Assembly: GCF_016907335.1 (NCBI RefSeq)
Contig: NZ_JAFBBT010000001.1
Location: 1,984,001 to 2,048,000, forward strand
DNA length: 64,000 bases
DNA from: Curtobacterium herbarum
GTDB lineage: Bacteria; Actinomycetota; Actinomycetes; Actinomycetales; Microbacteriaceae
Direction of reading: 5' to 3'
Shown here: positions 8,145-17,186 of the stretch, piece after piece
How the letters are laid out: every line of letters begins with the position of its first letter
How positions within the stretch are numbered: position 1 is the first letter of the stretch
Translations under genes and position numbers: made by a program
Notes under the pieces: generated by a model
What the model saw: the letters and a program-made list of their open reading frames with translations, nothing else
Databases searched by the model: none
Told to the model about the DNA's origin: nothing

Positions 8145-9368
8145 ATGCCCTTCCTCCGCCACGCCTCGTCGTCGACGACCCCGGCCCGGTCGTCGACGAC
8201 CCCGGCCCGGTCGTCGACGCCACACCCCACGACGACACCGGGTGCGGTCCCCGGGCATCCGGGTGCGGTCCCCGGCCGTCGGTCGCCGTGGTCGGACGGC
8301 TTCGGTCGTCTGGCGGTCCGGTGCTTCCAGGTCATCGGGGTGCTGATCGTCCTGGGCGTCCTGGTGACCGCCCTGTCCCAGGTCGGTGTGGTGACGATCC
8401 CGGTGCTGTTGGCGCTGATCATCGCGTCCGCCATGTACCCGGTGGCGGGGTGGTTGCGTCGGCACGGGGTGCCGTCGCTGGTCGCGACCCTGGTGTGCTT
8501 CGTGGCGGTCCTGGCGGTGCTGACCGCGATCGGGTGGTTGCTCGTGGCGGCGGTGTCGCAGCAGATGCCGGCGTTGCGCGAGTCGGCGGTGGACGGGTTG
8601 CAGCAGCTGCACGACCGGGTGCAGCACCTGCCGGTGACGATCACGGACCGGCAGATCGACCAGTTCGTGGACACGGTCGTCGGCTTCGTGACGAGTTCCC
8701 GCTTCGGGGCTGGGGCGTTGGCGGGTCTGTCCGCGCTGACGAGCTTCGTGACCGGCACGGTGTTGACCGCGGTCATCCTGTTCTTCTTCGTCAAGGACGG
8801 TCCGGCGCTGTGGGAGTTCCTGCTCCGCCCGTTCACGGGTACGTCGTACGAGCGGGCGCGGCGCATCGGGGACCGGGTGGTGTCGACCCTGGGCGGCTAC
8901 GTGCGGGGGAAGGCGGCGATCGCCACGTTCGACGGGATCGCGATCGGGACCGCGCTGGTCCTGCTCGGGGTGCCGTTGGCCGTCCCGCTCGCGGTGGTGG
9001 CGTTCGTGACGTCGTTCATCCCGATGATCGGTGCGCCGATCATCGGGCTCCTGGCAGCGCTCGTGACGCTCGTCGCCCTGGGGCCGTGGCAGGCCTTGGC
9101 GGTCGTCGTCATCGTCGTGGTGGTGAACCAGGTCGAGGGCAACTTCCTGCAGCCGGTGCTCATGGGCAGGTCGCTGCAGTTGCACGGACTCGTGGTCCTG
9201 GTCGCGCTGACGGCCGGCACCGTGGTCGCGGGCGTGACCGGGGCGATCGTCGCCGTGCCGCTCGTCGCAGCGGTGTGGGGTGTGGTGCAGGTGTGGAACG
9301 GCGAGGACCGTCCGGCGGAGCCGTGGCGGCAGAAGCGTCGGGAGACGGTCGTGGTCGGCTCGGACTGA
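8145..9368 (+). CDS. AI-2E (TqsA/YhhQ-type) family transporter
   Basis: A 407-residue polytopic membrane protein. After a Ser/Thr/Pro-rich, repeat-encoded N-terminal tail of about 50 residues, there are two helices near the start (FQVIGVLIVLGVLVTAL, VVTIPVLLALIIASAMYPV), a helical soluble insertion, and the family's late block ending with FIPMIGAPIIG, VNQVEGNFLQPVLMG and a final VTGAIVAVPLVAAVW. These are characteristic of the AI-2E transporter family, whose members export signals or act as Na+/H+ or small-molecule exporters; the substrate here is open. The start is placed at ATG 8145 behind GGAG; an in-frame start at 8013 would add 44 arginine-rich residues. Confidence 0.85.
   Translation: MPFLRHASSSTTPARSSTTPARSSTPHPTTTPGAVPGHPGAVPGRRSPWSDGFGRLAVRCFQVIGVLIVLGVLVTALSQVGVVTIPVLLALIIASAMYPVAGWLRRHGVPSLVATLVCFVAVLAVLTAIGWLLVAAVSQQMPALRESAVDGLQQLHDRVQHLPVTITDRQIDQFVDTVVGFVTSSRFGAGALAGLSALTSFVTGTVLTAVILFFFVKDGPALWEFLLRPFTGTSYERARRIGDRVVSTLGGYVRGKAAIATFDGIAIGTALVLLGVPLAVPLAVVAFVTSFIPMIGAPIIGLLAALVTLVALGPWQALAVVVIVVVVNQVEGNFLQPVLMGRSLQLHGLVVLVALTAGTVVAGVTGAIVAVPLVAAVWGVVQVWNGEDRPAEPWRQKRRETVVVGSD
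8169..8275 (+). repeat. Two short tandem repeat blocks in the transporter's 5' coding region
   Basis: Two perfect 21-base copies (8169-8189 and 8190-8210, each TCGTCGACGA followed by CCCCGGCCCGG) are followed by a 9-base partial third copy. Forty bases on, a 17-base unit (CCGGGTGCGGTCCCCGG) occurs twice, at 8238-8254 and 8259-8275. The 21-base unit encodes a seven-residue Ser/Thr/Pro/Ala repeat. Being a multiple of three, copy changes would keep the frame. Confidence 0.85.
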
Positions 9369-9466
9369 CGGACGGGAGGCGCGGGGGCAGTGCCGACCCG
9401 CGCCGCCTGTCCGGCTCCGGGTCCGGACCGCCGGGAGCGGGACCGCGGTGGTCGGGACCGCCGGGG

Positions 9467-10642
9467 TCACAGTGCGGGACGGGCGAACCTCGACCGGTGT
9501 CCGGACGACGAGGCGACCTCGAGCGTCACCACCACCGCGACGACGAGTACCGCCGTCAGCGGCAGCGACACCGCCGGCACCGCGACGGACGCGACGACCG
9601 TCAGGGTGAGGACGACCACGAGCACGTTCACCCGCCGCGGCAGCGACGGGCGGATCGCCAACCACCAGATCGACAGCACGAACAGGGCGACCGGCACGGC
9701 GACCGTCGCCGCGACCGCCGATGCGGTCAGTCCGCTGTGTCCCGCATCGGCCTGCACCGCGACCTCGATCCCCGCCGGCAGCGCACCGGCGGCCGCGAAG
9801 ACGACGTAGTGGCCGTACCCGAACAACAGCGCCGTCGGCAGTGACCGGATGTGGTCGTGCTGCTCCCGTGCGAAGTAGATCCACCACATGCCGACTGTGA
9901 TCACCAGACCGCAGGCGGCGAGGGTCAGCAGCGAGCCGAGGTGCTCGGTGTGGGCCAGGGCGTCGATCACCGCGTTCGCGGACGCGACCAACCCTTCGCC
10001 GAGGACTATCAGCGTGAACAGGGAGTACCGCTCCGCCAGGTGCCGGGTGTGCCACTGGGTCGTCTCGGCGGCGGTCTCCGCCCACACCGGCACCAGGACC
10101 TCGGCCAGGATGAGGAACGGCGTGGCGACCGGTCGCAGTTCCAGCGGCAGCGCGAGCGAGGCCACCCAGAGGATCTGCACGAGGACCACCCCGACGACGT
10201 ACCGCAGCGCGGTCCGTCGGTACCGCGGCGACGAGACCGCGGCACGGATCCACTGTCCGACGAGCGCCAGGCGCATCAGGACGTACCCGATGATGCCGAT
10301 GGTGAAGTCACCGTCGACCATCGCGTCGTGCACCCCGGCGGCGAGCACCAGCACCCCGGCCATCTGCACGACCGTCATCACCCGGTAGAGCCAGTCGTCG
10401 GTGTCGAACGAGGTCGCGAACCAGGTGAAGTTCACCCAGGCCCACCAGATCGAGAAGAACACCAGGCAGTACGAGAACACCGCCGAGGCCAGGTGTCCCT
10501 CGGCCTCGATCTCGTGCAGGTTCGTCGCCGCCAGACCCACCGCGACGACGAACACCAGGTCGAACAGCAGTTCCAGCGGCGTCGCGGCCCGGTGCCGTTG
10601 CCCGGGGTCGCGCGGGCCCATCCGCCGCAGTCCGATCGTCAT
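9467..10642 (-). CDS. Low temperature requirement A (LtrA)-like membrane protein
   Basis: A 391-residue protein with about ten membrane helices and the LtrA family signatures: PLELLFDLVFVVAV at about 22-35, the later FTLIVLGEGLVA around 215-226, and an aromatic-rich MWWIYFAREQHDH. The family was named from a Listeria cold-growth mutant; its biochemical activity is not known. ATG at 10642 overlaps the stop of the upstream SDR gene by four bases, so the two are co-transcribed, with LtrA second. The frame is open upstream only because it runs across the SDR gene in another phase. Confidence 0.88.
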   Translation of the reverse strand: MTIGLRRMGPRDPGQRHRAATPLELLFDLVFVVAVGLAATNLHEIEAEGHLASAVFSYCLVFFSIWWAWVNFTWFATSFDTDDWLYRVMTVVQMAGVLVLAAGVHDAMVDGDFTIGIIGYVLMRLALVGQWIRAAVSSPRYRRTALRYVVGVVLVQILWVASLALPLELRPVATPFLILAEVLVPVWAETAAETTQWHTRHLAERYSLFTLIVLGEGLVASANAVIDALAHTEHLGSLLTLAACGLVITVGMWWIYFAREQHDHIRSLPTALLFGYGHYVVFAAAGALPAGIEVAVQADAGHSGLTASAVAATVAVPVALFVLSIWWLAIRPSLPRRVNVLVVVLTLTVVASVAVPAVSLPLTAVLVVAVVVTLEVASSSGHRSRFARPAL

Positions 10643-11400
10643 CGGGCCGTCCAGCCCCCGTCGATCGGCAGCGCCGTCCCCGTGACGAGCGATGCGCCCG
10701 GGCCTGCCAGGAACGTCACCGCGGCGGCGACCTCCTCGGGCCGACCGATCCGGTGCAGTGCCGCGATCCGCTCCACCGTGTCGGCACGGAACGCCTCGTC
10801 CGAGAGCGCCGGGGCGGTGCCGTCGGTCTCGATGAACGTCGGCGCGACGGCGTTGACGCGGATGCCGTACGGCCCCCACTCCACCGCCAGGCACTTCGTC
10901 AGGTGGATCACCGCAGCCTTGCTCAGGCAGTAGACGGACTCCCCCGGCAGCGCCACGAGCCCGGCCTGTGAGGCGATGTTCACGATCGACCCGCCACCGG
11001 TGGTCCGCATTTGCTCGGCGACGTACTGCGACACGAAGAACGTCGACTTCGTCGTCAGCGCCCACACCGTGTCGAAGTGCTCCTCGGTCACGTCGAGGGC
11101 GTCCTCGACGATGCCGCCGCCGGCGTTGTTCACGAGCACGTCGATCGTGCCGAGCTCCGTGACGACGGTGTCCACGGCGGCCCGGCAGGAGGGCAGGTCG
11201 GTGACGTCCATCGCCACCACCGCCACACGTCGGCCCATCGCGCGGATCTCGTCGGCCAGGCCGGCCGCTGCCTCGGGGTCGCGGACCCCGAGCGCGACGT
11301 CCGCCCCGTGCGCGGCGAGGTCGAGTGCGACGGCGCGGCCGATGCCGCGGGACGCCGCGGTCACCAGGGCGACGGATCCGGTCAGGGTGGTGGGCTGCAT
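10639..11400 (-). CDS. SDR-family oxidoreductase (FabG-like)
   Basis: A 253-residue classical SDR. The Rossmann motif is the slightly altered TAASRGIG at about 14-21, then NNAGGG near 92, the IASQAG serine near 143, and YCLSK (Tyr-x3-Lys) near 156-160. The C-terminal PIDGGWTA is typical of FabG-like enzymes. An arginine after strand two (VRDPEAA) fits NADP(H) use. The substrate is unknown. ATG at 11400 has AAGGA seven bases ahead; an upstream in-frame start at 11442 would add 14 unlikely residues. The stop overlaps the start of the LtrA-like gene. Confidence 0.88.
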   Translation of the reverse strand: MQPTTLTGSVALVTAASRGIGRAVALDLAAHGADVALGVRDPEAAAGLADEIRAMGRRVAVVAMDVTDLPSCRAAVDTVVTELGTIDVLVNNAGGGIVEDALDVTEEHFDTVWALTTKSTFFVSQYVAEQMRTTGGGSIVNIASQAGLVALPGESVYCLSKAAVIHLTKCLAVEWGPYGIRVNAVAPTFIETDGTAPALSDEAFRADTVERIAALHRIGRPEEVAAAVTFLAGPGASLVTGTALPIDGGWTAR

Positions 11401-11516
11401 GTGGTGTCCTTCACGGATCGAGCCGACAGCCGTCGTCGGCACGGACGGGAGGCGCGACCAGCGTCGTCGCCGCTGCCATCCTCCTGCAGACCGCCGGACC
11501 GTGGAAGGATCTGCAG

Positions 11517-12626
11517 GTGCAGCAGACGACGCTCGACGACCTCCTCGACGGTCCCCGGTTCCGGACGCTCTGCCTCGCCGTGGCCGCCGGGCTCGACGCG
11601 GGCGTGGACCGGGCCGTCGGTGCGCTCCTCGATCCGCTCACCACGAGCTACGGGCTGCTCGCCGACCTCCGGCCGGAGCAGGACGCTGCCGACGCTCTCG
11701 CCGCAGTCCTGTCCGGTGTCGACGCGACGGAGCTCGCCTCGTGGACCGATCCGATGCGGTTCCTCCCCGTACTCGATCACACGGTCGAGTCGGCGATGCC
11801 GTGGCAGCCACCGTTCGTCGAGGACGCGATCACGGGCCTCCCGGCCGTGCGGGACGCACTCCGGACCGTGGCTGAGGCGGTCGTCACCTCCCCCGCCGCC
11901 GTGTGGTGGGGCACGGACGTCGACCGGACGGCGCAGTGGGTGACCCAGCCGGTACGGAACGGTGCGCCGGAGGTCGTCGCGTCCGCGGGGTCGGTGGCTG
12001 AGGTGCTCGACCGGTGGCGGCGCAACGTCGTCGCCGGTGAAGGACGATCCCGCGTCGACGGGCCCGTGACGGACGCCGCTGGTGGCACGTGGTGGTCGAC
12101 GCCCCACGAGTTCGGTGACGAGCCCGGCGGAGCAGCGATCCTGCCGTCGTCGACGCGGCGCATCGACGGCCTCGGCTCGTCCGGGTCGACCCTCGTCGAG
12201 GACTCCTTCGGCGACGACGAGGTCCTGCTCCGATCCCTGCAGCCGCCCGCCGGCGCCCGGGTGTTCGAGGTGCACGGTGCCGCGGACTGGGCGCGCCTGG
12301 TCGACGGCTACCCGATGTCGGTGCGGTGGGCACGACGGCGGGTGTGGTGGGAGTCGACCGGGCGCGATGAGCACTGGTTCCTCCCCGACTACGCGGCCGT
12401 CGCGGCGGACCACGACGCCGTGCACGTGTCCGTGCAGGGCTACCTCGCCGCAGCTGGTCGGGCGATCGACGTCGACGGCGGTGCGACGGTGCTCGCCGGA
12501 TGGGCACCGGACGAGACGTTCTGGCTGACCGACGACATCGTGATCGAGCCGGATGCGGAGCGGTGGCAGCTGCGCTCCGGCGAGGACGAGGACGAGGACG
12601 ACGAGCCGAGGTGGGTCCGCACCTGA
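11517..12626 (+). CDS. Hypothetical protein, tryptophan-rich, acidic tail
   Basis: A 369-residue protein of no family I can name. It appears cytoplasmic: no signal peptide and no membrane helix. The first half is helical; the second half is rich in tryptophan and short strands (MSVRWARRRVWWESTGRDEHWFLPDY region near 270-295). The last 15 residues are strongly acidic (GEDEDEDDEP). GTG at 11517 is chosen because AAGGA precedes it by seven bases and because residues encoded upstream are antisense to the divergent SDR gene. It stands alone between divergent and convergent neighbours. Confidence 0.6.
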   Translation: MQQTTLDDLLDGPRFRTLCLAVAAGLDAGVDRAVGALLDPLTTSYGLLADLRPEQDAADALAAVLSGVDATELASWTDPMRFLPVLDHTVESAMPWQPPFVEDAITGLPAVRDALRTVAEAVVTSPAAVWWGTDVDRTAQWVTQPVRNGAPEVVASAGSVAEVLDRWRRNVVAGEGRSRVDGPVTDAAGGTWWSTPHEFGDEPGGAAILPSSTRRIDGLGSSGSTLVEDSFGDDEVLLRSLQPPAGARVFEVHGAADWARLVDGYPMSVRWARRRVWWESTGRDEHWFLPDYAAVAADHDAVHVSVQGYLAAAGRAIDVDGGATVLAGWAPDETFWLTDDIVIEPDAERWQLRSGEDEDEDDEPRWVRT

Positions 12627-12656
12627 CGCGGCGGCGACCGGCTGCTCGCGGCCTGC

Positions 12657-12818
12657 TCAGGAACGGGAACGGGCCCGCTTGCGGTCCGCGCGACGGGCGC
12701 GCCACTCCGCGTCCTGGCGTTCCTGGGTCGGGCTCTTCTGCGCCGACCCGCGCACCGCCAGCGCGAGCAGCACGATCGTCCCCACCACCCCGATCGGGAA
12801 CAACAGCAACACGGCCAC
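12657..12818 (-). CDS. Small single-pass membrane protein
   Basis: About 53 residues: a hydrophobic helix (LLLFPIGVVGTIVLLALAV) followed by a strongly basic tail rich in Arg/Lys and Gln. A GGGGGAGG ribosome site lies just ahead of two GTG codons at 12818 and 12812; an outer GTG at 12845 would place that site inside the coding region. The topology (short N-terminus out, basic tail in) is plausible for a real small protein, but there is no family match I can claim, so this is a moderate call. Confidence 0.45.
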   Translation of the reverse strand: MAVLLLFPIGVVGTIVLLALAVRGSAQKSPTQERQDAEWRARRADRKRARSRS

Positions 12819-12846
12819 GGCGCCTCCCCCACGTCTCGGGATCACG

Positions 12847-13329
12847 CTAGTCCGGCGCCGGTGCGACAGGAAGGCCTCTGCCGAGTGGACGCGTCCACGC
12901 GACCTCCCGGTCCAGCTGGCCCGTCGTCAGGAAGAGGCGCACCTGCTGCGTCTCCGGCAGGGCAGCGACGAGCGCCTGCCGGTCCGCCGGTACGAACCCG
13001 AGCCCCTGCCAGAACGGCCCGGACCGCCGGGAGAACAACCAGGCACGCTCTGCCCCCTCGTCCGCCGCCCGGTCGAGTGCGTACCGGGCCAGCCGTGTCC
13101 CGGCGCCTGCAGACCGCCGATCGGCAGCGACCGCGACACTGCGGACGAGGACGTCTCGGCCGTCACGGCTGCACTCGTACCCGGTGCTGCCGACGACCGT
13201 GCCGTCGGCGTCACGCTCCACCCACAGCCGGACCGTCTCGTCGTCGAGCCCGGAGAGGGTCAGGTCGGCGTCGCGGAGGAACTCCCGCAGCTGCTCGACG
13301 TCGGCACCGGACACCGGGGTGAGGACCAT
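12847..13329 (-). CDS. GNAT-family acetyltransferase (ArsN2-like pattern)
   Basis: A 160-residue GNAT. The acetyl-CoA site appears as VRSVAVAADRRSAGAGTRLARYAL (variant of RxxGxG/A) near 70-92, and the end shows RSGPFWQGLGFVPADRQALVAALPETQQV. That last pattern (GF, then DR.. AL followed by short helix) resembles the ArsN2 group of GNATs, but no arsenic genes lie nearby, so the substrate is open. ATG at 13329. It stands between the small membrane protein and the desaturase on the same strand. Confidence 0.75.
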   Translation of the reverse strand: MVLTPVSGADVEQLREFLRDADLTLSGLDDETVRLWVERDADGTVVGSTGYECSRDGRDVLVRSVAVAADRRSAGAGTRLARYALDRAADEGAERAWLFSRRSGPFWQGLGFVPADRQALVAALPETQQVRLFLTTGQLDREVAWTRPLGRGLPVAPAPD

Positions 13330-13397
13330 GCTCCGATCCTGCCCGGACCAGGCGGATCGCGGAAGTCCGCCGCGACCCGCACCCGATCCGCCTGCGG

Positions 13398-14504
13398 TCA
13401 GTTGATGCGGAGCTGCGACACCATCGGGCAGGTGAACGGGTCGCGGGCCGCGAGACCGACGCGGTTCAGGTAGGCGACGACGATGCCGTACGAGCGGAGC
13501 AGGGTGGTCTCGGTGTAGGGCACGTCGAGGCTGTCGCAGTGGTCGCGGACCAGCAGCCGTGCCTGCTTCAGTGCGGGGCGGGGCATCGAGGGGAACAGGT
13601 GGTGCTCGACCTGGTAGTTCAGGCCGCCCATCAGGAACGACACCCACCAGCCACCCCGGATGTTGCGCGAGGTGCGGACCTGGCGGGAGAAGAAGTCGAC
13701 CTTCGCGTCGTGGGCGATGGTCGGCATGCCCTTGTGGTTCGGAGCGAACGAGGCACCCATCATCACGCCGAACACGGCCAGCTGCACACCGAGGAACGCA
13801 CACGCCATGCCGAACGGCAGGAACCAGAACACGGCGGTCAGGTAGATCGCGAACCGGGCAGCGAGCAGGGTGCCCTCGATGATGCGGTGTCGGCGGTCGG
13901 CCGTGGTGCCGGTGCCGCTGATGACGGCGCGGACGGCGGACCAGTGCAGGTTGATGCCCTCGAGGGTGAGCAGCGGGAAGAACAGCCAGCCCTGGAAGCG
14001 GGTGAAGACACGCTTCAGGCCGGACGCGGGCACGTCCTCGGGGATGAAGGCGATGACGCCGGGCGCGATGTCCGGGTCCTTGCCGACGGTGTTCGGGTTG
14101 CCGTGGTGGCGGGTGTGCTTGTTCATCCACCACGAGTAGCTGAGGCCCACCAGGAACGTGCCGACGTATCGGCCCGCCCGGTCGTTCCAGCGCTGCGACG
14201 CGAACACCTGGCGGTGCGCGGCCTCGTGCGACAGGAACGCGAACTGGGTGAACAGCACGCCGAGGACACCGGCGACGATCAGCTGGAACCAGGAGTCTCC
14301 GAGGAACGAGAACGCCACCCAGGCCAGGGCGAGCGTGCCGACGAGGGAACCGAAGAGGGACCAGTAGAAGCCGGTGCGGCGGCGGAGCAGGTCGTGCTCC
14401 TTCACCTGTGCCAGGACAGCAGAGTACGTCGAGGTGCTCGAGCCCCGTCCGCTCGTGGCGGGACGGGTGCGGGTGTAGCCCGACTGGACAGGAGTGGTGG
14501 TCAA
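13398..14504 (-). CDS. Membrane fatty acid (acyl-CoA/acyl-lipid) desaturase
   Basis: A 368-residue di-iron desaturase. All three histidine boxes are present: HEAAH at 93-97, HTRHH at 130-134, and QVEHH at 298-302. The glutamine-led third box is the mark of the front-end/linoleoyl-CoA-type group rather than of delta-9 enzymes. About four membrane helices are grouped in two hairpins between the boxes. Introducing a double bond would lower membrane viscosity, and the closest functional analogues in actinobacteria are DesA3-like. Redox partners (ferredoxin or a DesB-like reductase) are not next to it. ATG at 14504 precedes a Thr/Ser-rich tail that is typical for these enzymes. It is monocistronic, divergent from the alpha/beta hydrolase gene. 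Confidence 0.92.
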   Translation of the reverse strand: MTTTPVQSGYTRTRPATSGRGSSTSTYSAVLAQVKEHDLLRRRTGFYWSLFGSLVGTLALAWVAFSFLGDSWFQLIVAGVLGVLFTQFAFLSHEAAHRQVFASQRWNDRAGRYVGTFLVGLSYSWWMNKHTRHHGNPNTVGKDPDIAPGVIAFIPEDVPASGLKRVFTRFQGWLFFPLLTLEGINLHWSAVRAVISGTGTTADRRHRIIEGTLLAARFAIYLTAVFWFLPFGMACAFLGVQLAVFGVMMGASFAPNHKGMPTIAHDAKVDFFSRQVRTSRNIRGGWWVSFLMGGLNYQVEHHLFPSMPRPALKQARLLVRDHCDSLDVPYTETTLLRSYGIVVAYLNRVGLAARDPFTCPMVSQLRIN

Positions 14505-14665
14505 GGAGGGACCGACCTTCCGTCATCGCGGTCCTTCGACCAGCGCAGAGGAGTTCACGCAATCGCGCTTGCGTTGACGATATGGGCCGAACATGCGAAA
14601 CCACCTGCACCATGCGGAACTCGCGGTGAAACGCCGCTGAACGCGGTCTGTGCTTCGATGTGGGG

Positions 14666-15382
14666 ATGCTGCTGCACGCCGAGACCGCCGGGGAGGGCTC
14701 CGAGACCGTCGTGCTCCTGCACGGGATGGCGGGCTCGGCGGAGAGCTGGTGGCGTGTCACGGGCCTCCTGGTGGACCGAGGCGTCCGGGTCGTCGCACTC
14801 GACCTGCCGGGGCACGGACACTCACCCCGCGGCTCGACGATGACCGTCCTCGACGCAGCGGCCTCGGTCGCCGAGACCCTCGACACGATGGACATCCGGC
14901 CGACGGTGACCATCGGGCACTCGTTCGGCGGTCTCCTGCTCGCCGCCGCCGTCGCGACGGGACGGCTCGACCCCGGCCTCGCGGTGTCGGTCGACGCCCC
15001 GTTCACCGCCCGCGGCGGGCACGACCGGGCCGAGGTGCAGGCCGAGTACCAGGCGGCGCGGGCGGACCGGACCGAGGAGCGACTCCGGGCGGAGAAGCCG
15101 CACTACGGCGAGCGCGACCGTCAGGTGGAGGCGCGTGCAGCCTCCCGGTTCGACCCGGCGACCGCGGCGGCCATCGCGGCGGGACCGGGTGGGACGTGGA
15201 TGCCGCGGCCGGGCTCGATCGTCGTCCGCGCGGACCCGAGCCACTACGTCGACGACGCGACCGCTGCGGCGCTGACCGCGTCGGGCGTGGACGTCCGGAG
15301 CATCCCCGGGGCGGCCCACTCCGTCTGGTACAGCCACTTCGACGCGTTCGTCGCGGCGCTGCCGGAGGTGTTCGACCGCTGA
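14666..15382 (+). CDS. Alpha/beta hydrolase
   Basis: A 238-residue hydrolase with the fold's landmarks: LLHGMAG (oxyanion region) near 18-24, GHSFGG nucleophile elbow with Ser near 88, and a late GAAHSVW carrying the catalytic histidine. The acidic residue is probably in the VRADPSHY loop. The cap region is short and charged (RADRTEERLRAEKPHYGERDR). The substrate is unknown. Two in-frame starts, GTG 14660 and ATG 14666, lie close together; neither has a clear ribosome site, so the start is uncertain by two residues. Confidence 0.8.
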   Translation: MLLHAETAGEGSETVVLLHGMAGSAESWWRVTGLLVDRGVRVVALDLPGHGHSPRGSTMTVLDAAASVAETLDTMDIRPTVTIGHSFGGLLLAAAVATGRLDPGLAVSVDAPFTARGGHDRAEVQAEYQAARADRTEERLRAEKPHYGERDRQVEARAASRFDPATAAAIAAGPGGTWMPRPGSIVVRADPSHYVDDATAAALTASGVDVRSIPGAAHSVWYSHFDAFVAALPEVFDR

Positions 15383-15431
15383 CGGCCGTTCCGCCGTGGT
15401 CGCGTCCCGCGATGTCTGGCACGATCGGCGC

Positions 15432-16457
15432 ATGCCCCTCGACGGAACTGCCCCCGACCGTGTCGGCTTCCTCACCATCGGTTCGTTCGACCCCGCCGAT
15501 CCGTCTCTCGGGATCGAGGACACCCTCCGGGTGATCGAGCGCGGCGAGGCCCTGGGCCTGGACAGCGCCTGGCTCCGCCACCGGCACCTGCAACACGGCA
15601 TCTCCTCCCCGGTCGCGGTGATGGCCGCCGCGTCGCAGCGGACGTCGCGGATCGAGCTGGGCACGGCCGTCACACCGATCGGCGCGGAGAACCCGTTCCG
15701 GCTCGCCGAGGACCTCGGCACGGTGGACGTGCTGCTCGGCGGCCGGCTGAACCCCGGGTTCTCGGCCGGTCCGCCGATGAACTACGACCTGTACCGCGAC
15801 GCGATCTATCCCGACACCGCTGACCACGAGGACCTGGGGCACGACCGCCTCCTGCGTTTCCGCGACCTGGTCGGCGGAGCTGCGGTCACCGACACCGTCG
15901 AACGACGCGGCATCGAGGAGTTCTCGCGCACGGTGCAGCCCCTCAGCGCCGGTCTGGTGGACCGGCTCTGGTACGGGACCGGCAGCACGCGGTCGGCCGT
16001 CTGGGCAGCCGAGAACGGCTTCCACCTGCTCACGTCGAGCGTCACCCGCAGCGAGGTCGGCACGGACTTCGCCACGAACCAGCGGGCCCAGATCGACGCC
16101 TACCTCGCCGCGCACCCCAGCCCGGAGACCGCCCGCATCTCCCAGGGGCTCGTGGTCATCCCGACGGACAGCGCGACCCGCGACCAGGAGGAGCGCTACC
16201 GCCGCTACGTCGACTCGCGTTCCGGCCGGGTCGGGGTCCCGTTCGGGCCCGGCGGACTGCTCTTCGCCGCGGACCTCGTGGGGACCTCGGCGGAGATCGC
16301 CGACCGACTGCGCGCCGACGTCGGCTACCAGGTGGTCACCGAGGTCGCGTTCGCGCTGCCGTTCGACCTCGAACCGGACGACTACGCCCAGATCATCACG
16401 GACCTCGCCGAGCGGCTCGGCCCGGAACTCGGCTGGACCCCGACGACCGCGGGGTGA
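15432..16457 (+). CDS. LLM-class flavin-dependent oxidoreductase
   Basis: A 341-residue luciferase-like monooxygenase-fold protein. Signs are VGFLTIGSFD at the N-terminus, a GLDSAWLRHRHLQHG segment near 43-57, RIELGTAVTPIGAENPFRLAEDLGTVDVL near 74-104, GRLNPGFSAG (where many members have GRxxxGVGxG), and a C-terminal VGTSAEIADRL. Such enzymes use FMN (or F420 in some actinobacteria) to oxidise small substrates; the sequence does not decide which. ATG at 15432 is preferred over the GTG at 15396. Confidence 0.82.
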   Translation: MPLDGTAPDRVGFLTIGSFDPADPSLGIEDTLRVIERGEALGLDSAWLRHRHLQHGISSPVAVMAAASQRTSRIELGTAVTPIGAENPFRLAEDLGTVDVLLGGRLNPGFSAGPPMNYDLYRDAIYPDTADHEDLGHDRLLRFRDLVGGAAVTDTVERRGIEEFSRTVQPLSAGLVDRLWYGTGSTRSAVWAAENGFHLLTSSVTRSEVGTDFATNQRAQIDAYLAAHPSPETARISQGLVVIPTDSATRDQEERYRRYVDSRSGRVGVPFGPGGLLFAADLVGTSAEIADRLRADVGYQVVTEVAFALPFDLEPDDYAQIITDLAERLGPELGWTPTTAG

Positions 16458-16508
16458 CCTGACCGGGGGTCCGTCTCCCCCGGTGGAACGGCCGGTACGG
16501 TCGGTGCC

Positions 16509-17186
16509 ATGGACACCAGCGCCCGTTCCGACCGCCGCAGTGAGCCCTTCGCCCCGGGCGACCCGGTCGTCATCCGCAGCGTGCACGACTTCGGCACCCG
16601 CGGGGACGCCGTCGCCTTCGCGGTCGCCGGCCGGGTCCTGGTCGACGAGGACGCCCTGGCCGTCGTCGCGAGTCCGGTCGGCTCGGCGGTCCGTCGCCGA
16701 GCCGGTGTCGGCAGCGGTCCGAACGGACGTCTCGTCCTGCCCGAGGACTGGGACGGTTCCTACGTCGAGGACCGGTGGACCGGCGCGGCCGTCGTCCGCG
16801 TGCACCCGACGGCCTCACCCTGGTCCGTGTGGCGCTGGCACGACGGTTCCGACTGGCTGCCCGATTGGTACGTCAACCTCGAGCTGCCCTGGATCCGGAC
16901 CGCGATCGGGTTCGACAGCCAGGACTGGACGCTCGACGTCGTCGCCACCACCACCCCGGACGGCACCTGGTCGGTCCGGTACAAGGACGAGGACGAACTC
17001 GCCTTCTACGCCTCGACCGGTCACTGGCCCGCGAGCATGCGTGCCGTGATCGAGCAGGCAGGCGAGGAGGCCACCGCCGTCGCGCTCGAGCGAGGCTTCC
17101 CGTTCGACGCCGACTGGTCCGGCTGGGTGCCGGATCCCGCGTGGCCGGCGCCCGGACTGCCGACGGACTGGAGCGTGGTGCGGTGA
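16509..17186 (+). CDS. DUF402 domain protein (FomD-like)
   Basis: A 225-residue cytoplasmic protein. The DUF402 core is visible in the second half: WHDGSDWLPDWYVNLELPW near 110-128, DWTLDVVATTTPDGTWSVRYKDEDEL near 137-162, which contains the aspartates that bind divalent metal in FomD. DUF402 proteins hydrolyse nucleoside diphosphates or cytidylylated intermediates; FomD acts in fosfomycin synthesis, but no such pathway is present here. The stop overlaps the GTG of the next GNAT gene (GTGA), forming a two-gene operon. Confidence 0.82.
   Translation: MDTSARSDRRSEPFAPGDPVVIRSVHDFGTRGDAVAFAVAGRVLVDEDALAVVASPVGSAVRRRAGVGSGPNGRLVLPEDWDGSYVEDRWTGAAVVRVHPTASPWSVWRWHDGSDWLPDWYVNLELPWIRTAIGFDSQDWTLDVVATTTPDGTWSVRYKDEDELAFYASTGHWPASMRAVIEQAGEEATAVALERGFPFDADWSGWVPDPAWPAPGLPTDWSVVR

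Noticed and set aside
5916..10253. An open minus-strand frame of over 4 kb across the acyltransferase, the AI-2E transporter and the LtrA-like gene
   Set aside because: Only the part from 7988 down shows protein family motifs. The remainder is antisense to well-supported genes and its translation is arginine/histidine-rich and featureless, as expected in high-GC DNA.
12847..13329. Arsenic resistance acetyltransferase ArsN2
   Set aside because: The C-terminal pattern is similar, but there are no ars genes around; only a GNAT call is supported.
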